Origin: an uncultured Sulfurovum sp.
GTDB lineage: Bacteria; Campylobacterota; Campylobacteria; Campylobacterales; Sulfurovaceae
Assembly (NCBI GenBank): GCA_902727905.1
Contig: CACVAR010000101.1
Span: forward strand, 1-7,699
DNA: 7,699 bases
Direction: 5' to 3'
The translations under genes and the position numbers were made by a program. Positions within the stretch are counted from its first letter, which is position 1, and every line of letters starts with the position of its first letter. The notes under the pieces are model-generated. The model did no database searches and was not told where the DNA came from. It saw nothing but the letters and a program-made list of their open reading frames with translations. Shown here in pieces: positions 5,591 through 7,699 of this stretch.

Positions 5591-6268
5591 ATCTTCTTGC
5601 CACTCTTGTAAACCTACCTCTTTCTCTTTGTAACGTTTTTGTAAAGAGACTTGGTAGGCTTCAGCCAACTTATTACATTCTAGTACTTCTTTAATATTCT
5701 CTTGATTTTCTTTAGCATTAAAGGCAACTTGGTTTATAAACTCAATGGATAGTTTAGGGTAGTCACGTGAAATGAGTTCTAGTTTGTCCTGAGGTCTAAT
5801 CTTACCAGTTTGTAACACACGTAAATAAAACCCACTTTTATATTCTTTGACAACCATTGCCGTTAGTTTTTTAATACCCACAATGGAAGAGATTTTCCAA
5901 CATGGTTGTCGTGGTTGTGAAACTTCTACGATGGTTTCGCCATAAGCAAATTTATCGCCTAAACAGATGTCGCTGTCATCAACACCCAGGATGCTTAGGT
6001 TCTCCCCAAAAGTACAAGTTGGTAGGGTAATGTCATATTTTTCTTCGAGGTATCTGTAACTCTTTAAGGGATAAACACAGATGGCTTTGTCAATACCTCC
6101 ATGACTTTCTTTGTCACTTTGATTGTCAAGTTTGAAGCCATTTTCATTAATTTCATAAGCAGGTTTGTTTAATGCTACTTTTTTGTAAGAAGAGTGATAA
6201 GTTTTGCCTTTGGCATTTTTTAGGCTTTCATCTTGCCCACAATATATTTGTTTAACGTCTATTTTCAT
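5579..6268 (-). CDS. MOSC-domain protein of the YiiM type
   Basis: A 229-residue cytoplasmic protein of the MOSC family (PF03473) with a C-terminal 3-alpha domain, matching E. coli YiiM (about 224 residues) in length and layout. MOSC proteins bind molybdenum cofactor; YiiM reduces N-hydroxylated bases such as 6-hydroxylaminopurine and so protects against base-analogue toxicity. Motifs visible are H56-G-G-I-D-K-A (56-62), F-G-E-N-L (87-91), and V-S-Q-P-R-Q-P-C123, whose Cys is the expected cofactor ligand. The helical tail (about 170-215) fits the 3-alpha domain. ATG 6268 is preceded by AGGA (complement of 6275-6278) six bases away. It is divergent from the YeeZ-like gene and convergent with the DUF302 gene. 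The exact substrate cannot be read from sequence; the alternative is another MOSC reductase of N-hydroxylated compounds. Confidence 0.85.
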   Translation of the reverse strand: MKIDVKQIYCGQDESLKNAKGKTYHSSYKKVALNKPAYEINENGFKLDNQSDKESHGGIDKAICVYPLKSYRYLEEKYDITLPTCTFGENLSILGVDDSDICLGDKFAYGETIVEVSQPRQPCWKISSIVGIKKLTAMVVKEYKSGFYLRVLQTGKIRPQDKLELISRDYPKLSIEFINQVAFNAKENQENIKEVLECNKLAEAYQVSLQKRYKEKEVGLQEWQEDDYN

Positions 6269-6284
6269 CTTAATTCCTAGTGAG

Positions 6285-6317
6285 AAGTACTATAATACAA
6301 ACTATAGCAATGATTAT
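6285..6317. promoter_or_regulatory. Overlapping divergent promoters (MOSC gene and YeeZ-like gene)
   Basis: The 72-base gap between the divergent genes carries TATAAT on the plus strand (6291-6296) and, nearly superposed, TATTAT on the minus strand (6292-6297). The minus-strand promoter would give a leader of about 17 bases and the plus-strand one about 38 bases. GATTAT (6312-6317) is another plus-strand -10 candidate. If both superposed boxes are used, the two genes would compete for polymerase. No operator-like palindrome stands out. Confidence 0.4.
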
Positions 6318-6340
6318 CTTAATGGTGAAGTAGAAAGTGT

Positions 6341-7012
6341 ATGAAAAAAATAATTAGTATTTTAGGTTGTGGTTGGGTAGGTGAAGCCCTTAAGAAAGAG
6401 CTTGAATCAAGTGATACTGTTCATTGTTTGTCAAGAGATATGACAGAAAATAAAGAGCAAAATAAATATGCTTGTCATACTTTAGTTATTGCGATTCCTC
6501 CTAGAGAAAACTACTTAGAAGTGTTAACTTTGACGATGAATGAGATAGAACTATCAACACAAGTTATTTTCTTAAGTTCCACCTCTTTTTATGATAATAA
6601 AGAGATGGTAGTTAAAGGGGAAGAGCTGATTAAAGCTTTAGATGAAGAAGTATTAATATTACGGCTTTCAGGACTCATGGGCTATAACCGAATAGCAGGA
6701 AAATACACAGCTGGTAAAACAAAACCTCATGATGCCACGGTGAACTATGTGCATCGAGATGATGTACTACAGATTATTAAACTTTGTATTGAAAAAGAGC
6801 TCGTAAACAATACTTTTAATGTAACAGCACCATTACATCCTAAACAGTCTGAAATATACACAAAAAATGCGAAAGTTTTTGGCTGGGAAAATACTTATTT
6901 TGAATCTGATGAGGTTTTAGGTAAAGTGGTTTCTCCAGAAAAGTTAGTAAATTATTTAGCGTATGAGTTTTTAAAACCTAACCCTTTGGAGTTTTGGGAG
7001 GAGATAAAGTGA
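6341..7012 (+). CDS. YeeZ-like NAD(P)-binding epimerase/dehydratase-family protein
   Basis: A 223-residue Rossmann-fold protein of the extended SDR superfamily, close in pattern to E. coli YeeZ. The nucleotide-binding loop is G9-C-G-W-V-G14 after the first strand. Further family marks are V-I-A-I-P-P-R (49-55), I-F-L-S-S-T-S-F-Y (76-84), L-R-L-S-G-L-M-G (107-114), N-Y-V-H-R-D-D (135-141) and F-N-V-T-A-P-L-H-P (159-167). The usual SDR Tyr-x-x-x-Lys pair is not obvious, so catalysis may differ or be lost. YeeZ relatives are mostly about 270-290 residues; this one is compact, with a short stretch between the first strand and the I-P-P-R motif. The ATG has a poor ribosome site (AGAAAG, 6332-6337). 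Its stop overlaps the GTG of the lipoprotein gene, so the two are in one operon. Substrate unknown. Confidence 0.75.
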   Translation: MKKIISILGCGWVGEALKKELESSDTVHCLSRDMTENKEQNKYACHTLVIAIPPRENYLEVLTLTMNEIELSTQVIFLSSTSFYDNKEMVVKGEELIKALDEEVLILRLSGLMGYNRIAGKYTAGKTKPHDATVNYVHRDDVLQIIKLCIEKELVNNTFNVTAPLHPKQSEIYTKNAKVFGWENTYFESDEVLGKVVSPEKLVNYLAYEFLKPNPLEFWEEIK

Positions 7013-7503
7013 AATATATAGTAATGTGTTTAATGGTGCTAGGTTTGAGTGGTTGTTTTCCAAAAGTAAGAACAACAACGCCTTTAGTGGAAGTTATAGT
7101 TATTGATGCTAAAACAAAAAAGTCAGTGGAAGGAGTACTAACTTCTAAGAAGATGATTCGTAATGAAGAAGGCGTATTGTCCATTCCAGCCACAACTAAG
7201 TTTGGATTAGGGTTCCCTGCCAGTGGGGTTTACCCGATAGAACAACGTTTTGCGCTTGGAAAAGTTGGTTATGTCTCACAAGTTTGTTTATGTACAACTT
7301 TAACCATCTATCCAAGGTGTAACATGAAGCGTATTGAGTTAGAGGCAAGTTCAAGTCAAGATGAGCTGAGTATGGAGAAGTTAAATAGTTTAGTAGAGCG
7401 TTCCAAACGAAAGATAGGTGAGTCTCCAAATCAGTATACTTTAGATTATGACCCTCATGGTGAGATGATTTGTCAAAGTGAAATAGTAGAAAAGAAAGAA
7501 TAG
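7009..7503 (+). CDS. Small predicted lipoprotein, function unknown
   Basis: I place the start at GTG 7009, not at the in-frame TTG 6994: GGGAGGAG (6996-7003) sits five bases before GTG, the GTG overlaps the preceding TGA as GTGA, and the signal peptide then begins with M-K-Y. This gives 164 residues. The lipobox is L13-S-G-C16, so the mature protein starts with a lipidated Cys; Phe follows, with no inner-membrane retention Asp, so the outer membrane is likely. Residues about 24-80 (V-E-V-I-V-I-D-A-K-T followed by S-V-E-G-V and N-E-E-G-V-L-S-I-P-A) resemble a small beta-sandwich of the carboxypeptidase-regulatory type, often used for binding. Four more cysteines follow: C-L-C, P-R-C and I-C near the end. 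The tail is charged and helical. I do not recognise a family. Neighbours do not reveal its role. Confidence 0.8.
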   Translation: MKYIVMCLMVLGLSGCFPKVRTTTPLVEVIVIDAKTKKSVEGVLTSKKMIRNEEGVLSIPATTKFGLGFPASGVYPIEQRFALGKVGYVSQVCLCTTLTIYPRCNMKRIELEASSSQDELSMEKLNSLVERSKRKIGESPNQYTLDYDPHGEMICQSEIVEKKE

Positions 7504-7506
7504 TTT

Positions 7507-7699
7507 TTGCTTAATTCACTCATAGAAGGTTTTTTACTAGGTCTAGGAGCAGCTGTGCCTTTAGGACCTATTAACATACTCATTATGAACCATGCGTTAA
7601 AAAACTATAAGAGTGCTGTGGCTATTGGTTTTGGTGCTATGAGTGCTGACATGGTTTACCTGTTTATTATATTATTAGGATTGGCTACCTTTTTAGATA
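7507..7699 (+). CDS. LysE-family transporter, N-terminal part (partial)
   Basis: The first 64 residues of an inner-membrane exporter of the LysE/RhtB family; the gene runs off the window. The first membrane helix (about 5-28) carries L-G-A-A-V-P-L-G-P-I-N, the family's signature around its conserved Gly-Pro, and a second helix begins near residue 36 (A-I-G-F-G-A-M-S-A-D) and continues through L-F-I-I-L-L-G-L-A. Family members export amino acids or related small molecules; the substrate cannot be told from this part. The most likely start is TTG 7507, three bases after the lipoprotein TAG and in the same frame as it; it gives the usual short N-terminus before the first helix. No good Shine-Dalgarno sequence is present (only A/G-rich AAGAAAGAA), so translation probably depends on reinitiation after the lipoprotein. 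Later starts would cut into the first helix. Confidence 0.85.
   Translation, partial: MLNSLIEGFLLGLGAAVPLGPINILIMNHALKNYKSAVAIGFGAMSADMVYLFIILLGLATFLD

Noticed and set aside
6994..7008. TTG 6994 as the lipoprotein start
   Set aside because: The Shine-Dalgarno sequence GGGAGGAG would then lie within the coding region, and the signal peptide would gain an acidic N-terminus. GTG 7009 fits better.
6978..7429. Two minus-strand open frames (6978-7193 and 7196-7429) opposite the lipoprotein gene
   Set aside because: Both are antisense to a gene with a strong ribosome site and lipobox, and neither has a plausible start signal or domain.

Overview
The window looks like ordinary chromosome from an AT-rich member of the Campylobacterota (a Sulfurovum, Sulfurimonas or Arcobacter type is my best guess). 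Reasons: A/T-ending codons, A/T-rich promoters with clear TATAAT-like -10 boxes but poor -35 boxes, frequent TTG/GTG starts, and a bacterial arginine kinase, a gene that is patchily distributed in bacteria and is known from Sulfurovum. The assignment is inference. I see no rRNA, tRNA, CRISPR array, insertion sequence or phage gene.

Layout. 1-152: the end of a gene whose product finishes in four 11-residue Ala/Thr/Lys repeats, followed by a strong hairpin terminator. 330-2531 (+): pbpC, a bifunctional peptidoglycan synthase (PBP1C). 2548-2874 (-): the C-terminal remnant of a DUF3368 (PIN-type) toxin-like protein lacking its N-terminal half. 2915-4555 (+): an arginine kinase gene directly abutting an acyl-carrier-protein phosphodiesterase gene (acpH). 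4619-5065 (+): a small tetratricopeptide-repeat protein. 5130-5573 (+): a secreted DUF302 protein. 5579-6268 (-): a YiiM-type MOSC protein, convergent with the DUF302 gene and apparently sharing an overlapping terminator with it. 6341-7699 (+): a probable operon of a YeeZ-like NAD(P)-binding protein, a small lipoprotein and the first 64 residues of a LysE-family exporter, with a GTGA overlap and then a 3-base gap.

How the genes fit together. The only tight functional hint is the arginine kinase-acpH pair: one gene buffers ATP through phosphoarginine, the other strips 4'-phosphopantetheine from acyl carrier protein, and the stop of the first touches the start of the second. The rest is a mix of envelope, stress and housekeeping functions.

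The most unusual structural signal is the base composition. The + strand is C-rich over pbpC and the DUF3368 remnant (330 to about 2874) and becomes G-rich at the arginine kinase gene, although pbpC and the kinase gene are read in the same direction. The switch sits where a gene has lost its N-terminal half, so about 2.87-2.92 kb is a candidate rearrangement junction. I found no convincing new multi-gene system in the window.
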